Assembly: GCF_030269925.1 (NCBI RefSeq)
Contig: NC_085112.1
Location: forward strand, 14,013,501-14,077,500
Reading direction: 5' to 3'
Source of the DNA: Bombyx mori
Lineage: Eukaryota > Arthropoda > Insecta > Lepidoptera > Bombycidae
DNA length: 64,000 bases
This document shows positions 50,201 to 57,126 of this stretch, one piece after another; the first letter of the stretch is position 1, and each line of letters opens with the position of its first letter. Both the position numbers and the translations under genes were made by a program. The notes under the pieces were generated by a model. It did not search any database, had not been told where the DNA came from, and saw only the letters and a list, made by a program, of their open reading frames with translations.

Positions 50201-53200
50201 AAACGGTCGCTTATGCGAGTTCGTATTGAAAACTGCGCAGTACAACAATGACTCTTCACATAGTCCAACTTATTAATAGCAAAAGAGACCATTCTCTGAC
50301 ATTAATAATAAAGTTCGAGACAAAGAATGGAAGCAACTCAATTGGTGTTGGCTGCAATCGAACGTCGTGCGTCACTCTTTGAGTCTTTGAGTCACTAGTT
50401 TCGCTGTTTATTTGATTTGTTAGCAGCATCTTTATATATGGCCTTTAAGTATGTGTGGGGTTTCTCTTAGGAAGATCTTCCACCGAGCGGGTGATATTTG
50501 CTCGGTAGACCGACAGTCCGAATGTTGTTGTTCGGAACTTATATATATGTAAGCTTATCTTGAAAATGTCGTAAGCGAGATTCAGTCATCTGTCAAATAT
50601 CTTGCGTTGTATGATGGCTACCTCCACATAATTATGCTTTCCGAGTTTACTTACTACTACTTACTTAACTTAGGCAAATTGGCTAATGACTCCAGCTATT
50701 GCATACCCCCCCTTTAATATTACTACTTTTGGCTGAATAATCGAAATTCGATCGTAAGTTAGTAGTACTTCAAGTTTTAGTTATCAGCATTCTCCTGTCC
50801 TTCTCCCAGTCACTGGGGTCGGTGCAATATGTTTTCTTCTTTCATACTCCTTTATCATATACAATTTTTTCATCCTCTCTCCCCTCTTATATTGTCTTTC
50901 ACGCAACCCATCCATTTCTTCTTAGGTCTACCTCTTTTTCTAAAGCCTTCCACATTCATAGTAAAACTCTCTTACCAACCTCATTTCCATTTCATCTCAT
51001 GACATGTCCATACCACTCCAAACGCGCGCTTTTCAGCTTCTCTGTCAGAGGTGCCACTTTCAGACTTTCTCTAACATATTCATTCCGTATTCTATCCATT
51101 CTCGTTACTCCACACATCCATCGCAACATTCGCAGATGCTGAGAGATCTGCTGCATGCAATCGCCTTTCATCCGCCACTTTAGTGGTCCACCAAGCTGAT
51201 TCATACAAGACGGCAGGCCTTATTAAGGTCTTATATATCTTCCCTGTTAGGCGAAAAGAAATGTGTTTGTCACACGTGGTGCCCCAAGATTTAGTGTCAT
51301 GTAAAATACTAAATCCTGCTGTCTATCTTGCCGTTAATATTTTAACAAAACGTTGCATCAAATTTAGGAGTATGTCTAGGACCGATGACAGTACAATAAA
51401 AAGTATTTTCGATAATATTAGATTTAGTAACTTATTTTATATTTCGAAATGATTTCCTCTTTCATAATTTGGTTATTAACAAATTTGTTTCTCGTTTATT
51501 GAACCATTACTTTGTGACCGTGATTTTGAATGGTCCCATCATTGCCTCGCGTGTTGAGGCCGCGAGGGGGTGCAGGATGACAGGGTCTGGATCGAACCCA
51601 GGGTCGTTTCCTAATGAAACCCAATTTTATTTTTAGCGAGTTGCGAGAACGAGCGGCGCGTGCTCACTGAGAAACTGGAGAGTGCCAAATCGGCTCTCGG
51701 CGAGTTAAAGCGGCAGAACTCGACGCTGGAAGACCAGGTCCACAGACTCACCAATCAGCTGGCAAACGTAGAAGTGCAACGGTAAGAGCGTGCGTCACGC
51801 AGATGTAAAGCATTCTATTCTCAATGACCGATCTGTTTTATTAATGAACGTCAAAGAAAGAGCAATGGAAACAGTGTGGATACTGCGCAATGTAACACAA
51901 ACAAACAAAGGTCAACGACCTTCAGTGACGTTATTTGATTTCTCAGTGCAGCGGGCTCATCTACGCTTCTGTATCTCGGGTGTGAGGTTTGAATGCAGAC
52001 CCGAGTCGGTATCTTTGCTTAAGAAATATCTTTAACATTGGGTATTGGACGCATGGCAGAGGGTGGAATGGTAGGGATGTGTAATCATTGGTTTTGATTG
52101 CTGATTCTGTAGACACGCAGATATATTGCTTTAATTTAGATAAAATCCACAAAACAAAGACAAAAGAAGCTAGACAAAAATTTTGATAAGTTTTTTTTAT
52201 GTGTCATAACTTAACTCTAGGTCAATGAGATCCCGTCTTAACATTAGTACGGGTACCGGCTAAGGCGAGAATTTTGGCGCGCACTGAGGTACCGTAAGTT
52301 TCGTGTAGTCGGTGTGGCGGAGCTCGATGGGGTTTAGTTAGTCAGTAGTCGTTCTACGGGGCAAGTGCTTCGCGCGCCTTTTTCAAGGCGTAGTCTCCTG
52401 TGAGAAATTGGGGGAGGTGGAGGACCTCGGCCCTTCTCTTCTCCCCTTCTTCCTCTCAGGAGGCGCCGGAGTCCGACATAACCCGGTCCGTTACCCCCCT
52501 TCGACCGGGGTATCCGTAAATGGATTCCTCAGCGTTAAAAGGTCAACCGATTTTAATGATTCGTTTGTTTATTTGAAAGCCGATATTTCTCACGCGGTTC
52601 ATTTTAAATTTCATCAATAACTAATGTTTAATTGACTCCAAACTATATTGATGATAATCTCATTTTGATTATTTGCAGTCGGTATACGGTAATCTTTTGT
52701 ATACTGTTTGTTACCGTTTTTTTACTGGTGGTAGGACCGCTTGAGAGTCCGTGCGGATAGGTACCACCGCCTTGCCTATTTCTGCCGTGAAGCAGTAATG
52801 CGTTTCGGTTTAAAGGGTGGGGCAGCCGTTGTAACTATACCTGAGACCTTAGAACTTATGTCTCAAGGTGGGTGGCGCATTTACGTTGTAGATGTCTATG
52901 GGCTCCAGTAACCACTTGACACCAGGTGGGCTGTGAGCTCGTCCACCCACCCATCTAAGCAATAAAAAAAAAACTTAGTTTCACGCCGGATCTTCTCAGT
53001 GGGTCGCGTTTCCGATCCGGTGGTAGATTCTGCGAAGCACGGCTCTTGCTAGGGCCAGTGTTAGCAACGGCATCAGGTCTGAGCCCCGTGAGTTCACCTA
53101 CTAGTTAAGGTTAAGCTGAAATTGCCTCTCAAGGCTCTCAGCTTAGGTAGAAAAAAAAAAGGTATACGGCAATCTTTTGTATATGTCATATTGGTTTCAG

Positions 53201-56200
53201 ATCTGGCCTAGAATCCCAACTGCGCATGACGACCTGGGACGGCAAGGAGTCCAACGACGGCGAGCTGGAGCGCGAGCTTCACGAGCTGCAGCGAGAGCGC
53301 TCCGAGCTCAAAGCGAAGAACGACGCCCTCCAGGACACGCTGAGGAAGCTGGAGGCGGACCGGAGGATGACCAGGCCCTCCGTGTTGAGGACCAAGAGCC
53401 ACGACCGGACCGAGAAGAGCGTGTACTACTCGGATTTGGATTCAGGTTTGTGGAAACATTGACTTTGTTTGGTACTTAACCCGCATTCGATTTTGTTTTT
53501 ATTGCTTTCAAGGGTGGACGAGCTCACAGTCCACCTGGTGTTAAGTGGTTACCGGAGCCCATGGACATCCACAACCTAAATTCGCCACCCACCTTGAGAT
53601 ATAAGTTCTAAGGCCTCAAGTATAGTTACAACTAAAACTAAAATTCATATCTCGTGTATTTATAATTTATACTGTTACTAAAATTTCACACATAGTAGAA
53701 TCGAATCCTTCGGTACTATTCGATAGAGATATCTTTCTCTCTCTCCTAAATACGTGTATTTGCTTCTTGTGCTAAAGCAGTTTTCACATTAGGTTACGAT
53801 AAAAGTCATAAATTTTGGGAATAAGAGTGACAAATATATTATTACTGAAAGAATTTAAAAGGAGTCGTACAAAAAATTACTTCATAGATTCGGGTTACGA
53901 AATTTGACTCTCCTTTCCAGGGCCAGATTCGACTAAGGACTCGTCGTCGCACTGCTACAAGGACAAGGAGGTGCCCTGCAGGGACAAGGGACTCTCCACC
54001 GAGCTGAGTCTGCTCGAGCTGGAGAACAGAGAGCTGAGGATGAAGATACGACGCCTCGAGAAGGAACTTGCTGATAAGGCACGTATTTACCGGATTTCAA
54101 CCCTCAGACACAGCCCACTGAGTTTCTCGCCGGATCTTCTCAGTGGATCGCGTTTCCGATCCCGTGGTAGATTCTGCGAAGCACGGCTCTTGCTAGAGTT
54201 CGTGTTAGCAACGTCGTCAGGTTTGAGCCCCGGGAGCTTACCTACTAGTTAAGGAGACGCTGAAAACGTAGGAGAAACCAAAAAAAAACTAGATTTTTTT
54301 CCTGCCTATACAGATAGCATTGAGAGGCTATTTCAGCGTTGCCCTAGCGTGTAGGTGAGCTCACGGGGCTCAAACCGGGAGTGTTGCTAACACTAGACCT
54401 AGCAAGAGCCGTGCTTCGCAGAATCTACCACCGGATCGGAAACGCGACCCACTGAGAAGATCCGGCGAGAAACTCAGTGGGCTGACATAGAGTTCAGATT
54501 CGATGTTTGAAGGCTTCACGCGTACTACTTACTGGGTACGTAAGTAACGGGTTTGGTCTATGGGCATTGGTGGTCCAGTATCTACCGTCCAGTTCGATCG
54601 AAATGCGAGGAGCTTTTTATTCCTGTCTAATCGTTGGTGGCCTAAGGGCTATTCCAACTTCGTGTAGACCAACAGGTGGGCTCACGGGCTCAACCTGAGA
54701 GAATTTGCTAACACTAGTCCTAGTAATAGCAGTGCTTCGCTGAATCTACTTCCGGATCGGAATCGCGACCCACTGAGAAAATCCGGCAAAAAACTCAGTG
54801 AGTCACGAGGAGCTGTGTAGTTGACTGCTTGCACTCGTGGAAGTAAGCTAGTGTGGATAACGAAGCCATCAGACGTGGCTTCACAGGTTCTTTCAAAATA
54901 AATCTTGATGTTTCAGTAAATTTCGATAGATTTACCGAAATTTTATTTAGATAATTTCATTTCATTACATTAACGAATTCAAATAAACCAACTTCATGTA
55001 ATTGCGCTCTATATCATTTGTCAAATAACAATTGAAGATTTTATAAACTCAACGCCGGCAACACTGGCATCGCAAGGCTAAATTGCCAGACTAAAAAATA
55101 AAATGTACGACCGAACTTGTCTCGTCTTTTGCGCTGCGACTTCAACTGATCTAGGCTCGGTTGTAATTCCACAGGAGTCGGAGCTGGCGGTGGCCCGCAG
55201 CCGCTACCTGGGCGAGCTATCCGCTTCAGGCCCGGAGTGCCGCGACGACGCGGAGCAGTACCGCCGCGCCGCGCTGCAGGCTGAGCGGCTGCTGGAGGCG
55301 CGCGAGGCCAGCCACCGCCAGCAGATGCTGCGTCTCGAGAACCAGGTACGAAAACCCTCACATTTCGTCTTTTTACTGGTGGTAGGATCTCTTGTGAGTC
55401 CGCGTGGGTAGGTACCACCACCCGGCCTAATTTTTTTTTGTTGTTGCTTAGATGGGTGGACAAGCTCACAGCCCACCTGGTATTAAGTGGTTACTGGAGC
55501 CCATAGACATCTACGACGTAAATGCGCCACCCACCTTGAGATATAAGTTCTAAGGTTTCCATATACTTACAACGGCTGCCCCACCCTTCAAACAGAAACG
55601 CATTACTGCTTCACGGCAGAAATAGGCGGGGTGGTGGTACCTACCCGTGCGGACTCACAAGAGGTCCTACCACCAGTAATTACGCAAATTAAAATTTTGC
55701 GAGTTTTGATTTTTATTACACGATGTTATTCCTTCACCGTGGAAGTCAATCGTGAACATTTGTTGAGTACGTATTTCATTAGAAAAATTGGTACCCGCCA
55801 GCGAGATTCGAACACCGGTGCACCGGACGTCTTATCCTTTAGGCCACGGCGACGACAAAAAAATTTTTTTTCATAACGCGCATAAAGAAGTATAACTTCA
55901 AAGATTGTACTGCTGTTGTCAGGCGGCGCAGCTCCGGGCGCAGCTGTCGGCGGAGATCCGGCGGCGCCAGGCGTACGTGTCGCGCAGCGGGCGCGCCGCC
56001 CGGGACGTGCAGCGCCTGCGGGCCGCGCTCGGGGACTCGCTGAGGACGGTGTCGCAGGTACCCGCCGCTACATCACTACATAGTATAAAACAAAGTCGCT
56101 TTCTCTGTCCCTATATCTGTCTGTCCCTATGTATGCTTAAATCTTTAAAACTACGCAACGGATTCCGATGCGATTTTTTTAATGAATAGAGTGATTGAAG

Positions 56201-57061
56201 AGGAAAGTTTATATGTATAATAACATCCATTAAATGGTGGAGAAATCAATAATAAATTACAGTTTCCTAAGCGAAGCGAGGGCGGGTCGCTAGTGTCCAC
56301 ATAAAGACCAATTTTAGGAGCATCCACTGTTTCTTTTTTTTAATACGCTTTTCAGCTTCAGACGTTTGTATGTTCGTATGGAACGGAATCTTTGATTTTG
56401 ACCCCCTTCAAAACGTCGGATTAACTCGAAATTTGGTATAGTTATTAAGGACCGCTGATAATTAAAATTTTTTAAATAAAAATTGAAAAAAATAGTTGAA
56501 AAAATTGAAATCCAACTAAAAAACGGCAAATAAATCTTAATAAATTTATGCGTGTAGTTATAAATAGTTTATGAACAGATCTGAGTAGAAGGATTATTTT
56601 GATTATATCCTGAAAAGCACCTCACGCTTTTTTTACAATAAAATAATTGTTTATTACATTATTTTTAATTCAAATTTATTAAGATTTATTTTCTATTTTT
56701 AGTAGGATTTTCTAGAAAAGCGTATTTTTTTTGTTTTTTTTTAAACTATTATTAATTCAAACGTTACGTTATTAATTATACTAGTGGTCGTACAGTCGAA
56801 ATTCAAAAATATAAAATCACAAATTTCGCCAAGACATAGACATAGACAAATAATATTAAAGACAAACAATATTAATTTACTCTCAATTTGACCACTGACT
56901 TTAAACAATTACAAAAGTTTGACAATAAACAAAGAATATATTGTCTTCAACAGGATCCGGCCCTGGACTCTTACACATTGGAACATGAAGCCAGAAAGTT
57001 GGACAGCACCCTGGCTCACAGTCTACCGCCGCTCACCGACAGCTACGACTCATCAAAATAA
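23012..57061 (+). CDS. Root: Rootletin (ciliary rootlet coiled-coil protein), 37 exons, 5' incomplete
   Basis: Structural coiled-coil protein that polymerises into the ciliary rootlet at the base of sensory cilia and links centrioles in other cells (family knowledge). I joined 37 exons by splice consensus and phase; together they give 5,835 nt, 1,944 codons plus TAA at 57059-57061 with no internal stop. The protein is almost wholly heptad-rich, with Glu, Gln, Lys, Arg, Leu and Ala dominating. Diagnostic blocks are an LRRQN...[11 protein letters not shown] segment near residues 50-110, [20 protein letters not shown] from residue 215, and [17 protein letters not shown] near residue 1367. Vertebrate rootletin is about 2,000 residues, so roughly the first 50-120 residues are probably missing. 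The exon at 23012 follows a pyrimidine-rich acceptor and has no ATG, so the start lies in an unseen upstream exon; ATG at 23238 is the first in-frame internal Met. Two introns (22 and 34) have GC-AG borders. Alternatives such as another coiled-coil centrosomal protein are unlikely given the collinear conserved blocks. Confidence 0.9.
26275..26500 (+). repeat. Family C LINE 3' end (Jockey-like C-terminus plus UTR)
   Basis: Frame reads [20 protein letters not shown], then [18 protein letters not shown] and stop, followed by the GGTAACCACTCACCATCAGG... tail and poly-A. This links family C fragments across the window to a LINE ORF. Begins about 15 bp after the donor of exon 6. Confidence 0.7.
26640..27045. 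mobile_element. Foldback MITE in intron 6
   Basis: Arms of about 150 bp, AT-rich, pair around a GTGCATGGTATTAG loop region near 26830-26900 (e.g. GTAAAAAAAGCATGGGGTGC against CACCCCACGC...TTTTTTTAC). A related, partly deleted copy lies at 56370-56745. Confidence 0.6.
27742..27860 (-). repeat. Family C fragment in intron 6
   Basis: GGCCCACCTGATGGTAAGTGG to AGCCGCTGCCTACCG; ends about 26 bp before the exon 7 splice acceptor. Confidence 0.6.
27887..38666 (+). CDS. Root: Rootletin exons 7-19 (central coiled coil)
   Basis: Exons: 7, 27887-28023; 8, 28107-28221; 9, 28873-28978; 10, 29727-29857; 11, 29934-30085; 12, 30963-31108; 13, 31877-32007; 14, 32341-32537; 15, 33138-33303; 16, 34167-34356; 17, 35162-35331; 18, 37667-37859; 19, 38483-38666. 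Residues 341-1013. Phases match at every junction. Exon 8 holds [20 protein letters not shown], a Glu/Gln-poor conserved stretch; exons 9-19 are continuous coiled coil with LEXXKXXL heptads. The exon 13 donor is weak and ambiguous: AAT|GTTCGT at 32008 (preferred for its +5 G) or GAT|GTTAAA at 31999; both keep frame and differ by three residues. An antisense Bm1 SINE begins only about 8 bp beyond this donor. Confidence 0.88.
28265..28509 (+). repeat. Bm1 SINE in rootletin intron 8
   Basis: Sense orientation; starts about 44 bp after the exon 8 donor. Confidence 0.8.
28998..29495 (+). repeat. Family F retroelement 3' region in intron 9
   Basis: The block GTGTAGTCGGTGTGGCGGAG through GGCGCCGGAGTCCGACATAA to AAATGGATTCC recurs inverted at 40575-40800 and directly at 52255-52545. 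Its coding part is not recognisable. Confidence 0.5.
30601..30900 (-). repeat. Family C LINE 3' fragment in intron 11
   Basis: Extends through GGGAAACACCGTGGAGGGGA; ends about 60 bp before exon 12. Confidence 0.6.
31197..31441 (+). repeat. Bm1 SINE in rootletin intron 12
   Basis: 5'-truncated, sense orientation, well conserved. Confidence 0.8.
32015..32266 (-). repeat. Bm1 SINE abutting the exon 13 donor
   Basis: The antisense copy starts with its T-tract (GGTTTTTTTTATTTTATTGC) only about 8 bp into intron 13. Confidence 0.8.
32619..32820 (+). repeat. Bm1 SINE with internal deletions, intron 14
   Basis: Lacks the GGACCTCTTGTGAGTCCG segment and part of the 3' region. Confidence 0.75.
33342..33556 (+). 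mobile_element. Non-autonomous Helitron in intron 15
   Basis: Begins TCTATACTAATATTATAAAG after an A and ends CGGGTCACTAG before a T, with GAAGCGAAGCGAGGG near the 3' end. Chimeric: its 5' end matches the 60127 family and its 3' end the 56073 family. Confidence 0.75.
33706..33943 (+). repeat. Bm1 SINE in intron 15
   Basis: Sense, 5'-truncated, with a small deletion before ACTTAACACC. Confidence 0.8.
34366..34922 (+). mobile_element. Outer Helitron in intron 16 (interrupted)
   Basis: Same family as 56073-56294. Starts TCACTACATAGTATAAAAC, 9 bp after the exon 16 donor, and ends GGGCGGGTCGCTAG. Split by the inner Helitron at 34508-34849. Confidence 0.8.
34508..34849 (-). mobile_element. Inner Helitron nested in intron 16 Helitron
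   Basis: Reverse orientation: CTAGCGACCCGCC at the left and GA at 34848-34849 (5' TCTATACATATAAATAAAAT). Flanked by A and T. Contains the GTCCAGCCGTTCCAGAGATT block. The outer element continues precisely on both sides. Confidence 0.78.
35372..35812 (-). repeat. Bm1 SINE, near full length, intron 17
   Basis: Antisense, including the tRNA-like head (GGGATTCGAACACCGG near 35741). Starts about 40 bp after the exon 17 donor behind a T-rich tract. Confidence 0.78.
35971..37289 (+). mobile_element. 5'-truncated RTE-type LINE in rootletin intron 17
   Basis: Flanked by a 20-bp exact direct repeat AGACAACAATTTAGTATAAA (35951-35970 and 37290-37309). The element starts inside the RT domain, and its stop codon is followed by only about 8 bp and then a (GA)n tail, the minimal 3' UTR expected for RTE elements. 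Same strand as the gene. Confidence 0.85.
35972..37267 (+). pseudogene. RTE reverse transcriptase, N-terminally truncated open frame
   Basis: The open frame starts at the element edge ([18 protein letters not shown]...) and runs through 405 residues after the first Met at 36050 to TAG at 37265-37267. RT motifs: [12 protein letters not shown] at about 56-67, [13 protein letters not shown] at about 114-126, YADD at 147-150, then YKYLGTMM and the RTE-typical C-terminal region ([25 protein letters not shown]). The endonuclease half and first RT motifs are lost by 5' truncation, so it is not an autonomous element. The unbroken frame points to recent insertion, not domestication. Confidence 0.85.
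37430..37615 (+). repeat. Family B copy in intron 17
   Basis: AGCCCACTGAGTTTCACGCC to CTCGAGGTTACTGGAATAGG. Confidence 0.6.
38042..38272 (+). mobile_element. Helitron family G 5' half in intron 18
   Basis: Starts TCTATATATTGATACGTGAAG; 3' part missing. Confidence 0.65.
38690..38803 (-). repeat. Family C fragment in intron 19
   Basis: CACCTGATGGTGAGTGGTTA block, starting about 25 bp after the exon 19 donor and adjoining the Jockey-like insertion. A short plus-strand piece of the same family lies at 39897-39940. Confidence 0.55.
38867..39885 (-). pseudogene. Jockey-like LINE reverse transcriptase, 5'-truncated
   Basis: Minus-strand open frame of 313 residues from an internal Met. It extends N-terminally into [13 protein letters not shown] and begins near 39885. 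Motifs: the polymerase block [13 protein letters not shown], then LGVDISS, the RT thumb region ([14 protein letters not shown]) and the C-terminal [11 protein letters not shown] found in Jockey-group ORF2. No RNase H follows. The 3' UTR leads to an A-tail at about 38806-38817. It sits antisense in rootletin intron 19 with family C sequence on both sides, suggesting insertion into an older family C copy. Nothing upstream of RT motif 4 remains. Confidence 0.8.
40029..49784 (+). CDS. Root: Rootletin exons 20-31 (C-terminal half, GC-rich exons)
   Basis: Exons: 20, 40029-40204; 21, 40910-41095; 22, 41812-41992; 23, 43453-43618; 24, 44631-44744; 25, 45281-45488; 26, 46383-46492; 27, 46939-47115; 28, 47583-47690; 29, 47780-47864; 30, 48393-48487; 31, 49556-49784. 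Residues 1013-1625. Exon 22 ends in TCC AG followed by GC, not GT; only this GC donor gives the phase needed by exon 23 (AG + A = Arg, then LQNEAEERE). Exon 25 leaves the coil in an Arg/Pro/Ser-rich stretch ([15 protein letters not shown]), and exon 26 carries the conserved [17 protein letters not shown] block before the coil resumes. Exons 21, 23, 25, 27 and 31 are strikingly GC-rich, so long open frames on the minus strand opposite them are shadows. Confidence 0.88.
40298..40508 (+). repeat. Bm1 SINE in intron 20
   Basis: Sense copy, lacking the ACCAGGTGGGCTGTGAGC segment near its 3' end. Confidence 0.78.
40575..40800 (-). repeat. Family F copy in intron 20
   Basis: Reverse match to 29235-29480, including GGCGCCGGAGTCCGACATAA on the minus strand. 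Confidence 0.5.
41300..41704 (-). repeat. Family D repeat in intron 21
   Basis: Inverse of 44776-45190: CTACCTGGTAACTAAGACC through GGATCCCGAGAAGTTACGTC to CTCGCGTTCCCACCA. Origin unknown. Confidence 0.65.
41993..41994 (+). other. GC splice donor of rootletin intron 22
   Basis: The exon ends CACTCCAG and the intron begins GCTAGTAG. A GT eight bases into this string (CTA|GTAGAG) would leave phase 0 and throw exon 23 into a non-coiled Gly/Arg/Ala frame. The GC site restores the Leu/Glu/Gln coil. Confidence 0.75.
42046..42272 (+). repeat. Bm1 SINE in intron 22
   Basis: Sense copy, starting about 53 bp after the GC donor; lacks the GTAGATGTCTATGGG segment. Confidence 0.78.
42846..43269 (+). mobile_element. 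Helitron family G, complete, intron 22
   Basis: 5' TCTATATATTAATACG after an A; 3' end CTGCGGGACCACTAA before a T. CTAA fits the CTRR rule. Confidence 0.78.
43866..44216 (+). repeat. Bm1 SINE with tRNA head, 3'-truncated
   Basis: Head TCGTCGTGGCCTAACGGATA and GTTCGAATCCCGC are intact. The 3' end breaks at GTGGGTGGCGCATTA where a Helitron piece begins. Confidence 0.8.
44217..44617 (-). mobile_element. Helitron family G copy abutting exon 24
   Basis: Reverse copy whose 5' terminus (GA at 44616-44617) lies 13 bp before exon 24; the 3' end is lost at the junction with the Bm1 copy. Confidence 0.72.
44776..45190 (+). repeat. Family D repeat in intron 24
   Basis: TTTGGCGGGAACGCGAGG to CTTAGTTACCAGGTC, including the ATTTCATCCCATATCATCTC run. 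Pairs with 41300-41704. Confidence 0.65.
45690..46110 (-). mobile_element. MITE-like element, longer copy in intron 25
   Basis: Reverse copy of 7322-7600 with a GC-rich interior (CGAGAGCGCGCAACGAGCG). No transposase seen. Confidence 0.6.
46125..46340 (-). repeat. Family B copy in intron 25
   Basis: GTAGGTGAGCTCACGGGGCT to CGAGCCCTTCGTCGCAAGCG; antisense, ending about 40 bp before exon 26. Confidence 0.6.
46648..46880 (+). repeat. Bm1 SINE in intron 26
   Basis: Sense, 5'-truncated, small internal deletion after ACTTTATCTC. Confidence 0.8.
47154..47550 (+). repeat. Tandem duplication, 218-bp period, intron 27
   Basis: CCCACGCAGATAACGT at 47154 and 47372, each followed by TAAGAGACTTAAACCTCATG and ATGTTTTATGT. 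Diverged; not coding. Confidence 0.7.
48607..48920 (-). mobile_element. Lep1-like Helitron in intron 30
   Basis: CTAGCTTATGCCCGCGACTCC at the left and GA at 48919-48920; contains the GCTGAAGAGTTTGTTTGTTTG start block in reverse. A/T insertion site. Confidence 0.75.
49793..50095 (-). repeat. Family B copy abutting the exon 31 donor
   Basis: Antisense copy whose T-run starts 8 bp past the donor, extending to GCACCGTTAATGGATC. Confidence 0.65.
50795..51240 (-). pseudogene. Decayed RTE reverse transcriptase C-terminus
   Basis: Minus-strand frames read [23 protein letters not shown] and LEWYGHVMR, matching the C-terminal third of the RTE ORF at 35972-37267 but frame-broken. Lies antisense in rootletin intron 31. 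Confidence 0.7.
51637..57061 (+). CDS. Root: Rootletin exons 32-37 and stop
   Basis: Exons: 32, 51637-51781; 33, 53201-53445; 34, 53921-54078; 35, 55175-55345; 36, 55923-56057; 37, 56954-57061. Residues 1625-1944. Exons 33-34 contain a Ser/Asp/Lys-rich hinge ([16 protein letters not shown], then PDSTKDSSS) between coils. Exon 34 ends AAG|GC at 54079, a second GC donor; the nearby GTATTT would put exon 35 out of frame and into a stop. The C-terminal tail is short and non-coiled ([13 protein letters not shown]), closing with TAA at 57059-57061. Helitron, Bm1 and family B insertions sit within a few tens of bases of the donors of exons 34, 35 and 36. Confidence 0.88.
52255..52545 (+). repeat. 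Family F copy in intron 32
   Basis: Direct match to 29235-29480. Confidence 0.5.
52723..52972 (+). repeat. Bm1 SINE in intron 32
   Basis: Sense, 5'-truncated; part of a composite insertion bounded by direct repeats at 52681 and 53161. Confidence 0.8.
52974..53160 (+). repeat. Family B copy in intron 32
   Basis: Sense copy ending in an A-run immediately before the direct repeat at 53161. Confidence 0.6.
53498..53633 (-). repeat. Bm1 SINE fragment in intron 33
   Basis: Antisense 3' half only, starting about 50 bp after the exon 33 donor. Confidence 0.75.
54079..54080 (+). other. GC splice donor of rootletin intron 34
   Basis: GAT AAG|GCACGT. Exon 35 starts in phase 0 (GAG TCG GAG CTG), which only this GC border supplies. 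Using the later GTATTT gives a frame that stops at CTGCAGGCTGA inside exon 35. Confidence 0.78.
54101..54486. repeat. Tail-to-tail inverted pair of family B copies, intron 34
   Basis: Plus copy at 54101-54287 and minus copy at 54298-54486 face each other across a short A/T spacer, beginning 23 bp after the GC donor. A further minus fragment lies at 54667-54820. Confidence 0.65.
55371..55428 (+). repeat. Bm1 SINE fragment in intron 35
   Basis: First about 55 bp of the core, 25 bp after the donor. Faces the antisense full copy beside it. Confidence 0.75.
55433..55857 (-). repeat. Bm1 SINE, full length with tRNA head, intron 35
   Basis: Antisense copy ending in GATTCGAACACCGGTGCACC... and TTTAGGCCACGGCGACGAC. 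Forms an inverted pair with 55371-55428. Confidence 0.8.
56073..56294 (+). mobile_element. Uninterrupted short Helitron in intron 36
   Basis: TCACTACATAGTATAAAACA to GCGGGTCGCTAG before a T, beginning 15 bp after the exon 36 donor. Reference copy for the nests at 34366 and 9410. Confidence 0.78.
56370..56745. mobile_element. Foldback MITE-related copy in intron 36
   Basis: Shares GATTTTGACCCCCTTC and the TGAACAGATCTGAGTAGAAGG core with 26555-27045; the left arm is mostly deleted. Confidence 0.55.
56781..56932 (-). mobile_element. Helitron family G, decayed, intron 36
   Basis: CTAGTGGTCGTACAGTCGAAA and scattered matches; ends about 20 bp before exon 37. Confidence 0.5.
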
Positions 57062-57062
57062 A
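57057..57062 (+). terminator. Root: Possible polyadenylation signal overlapping the rootletin stop codon
   Basis: AATAAA covers the TAA stop. I see no other AATAAA before the one in the Bm1 tail near 57996. Either the 3' UTR is very short, or a non-canonical or distal signal is used and the 54-bp minisatellite is transcribed. Confidence 0.35.
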
Positions 57063-57126
57063 TACAACCTCAGATTTGAATCGCCGAAGAAAACTTAACA
57101 AGGGCTTAAGAGCTACCATAGTGTAG

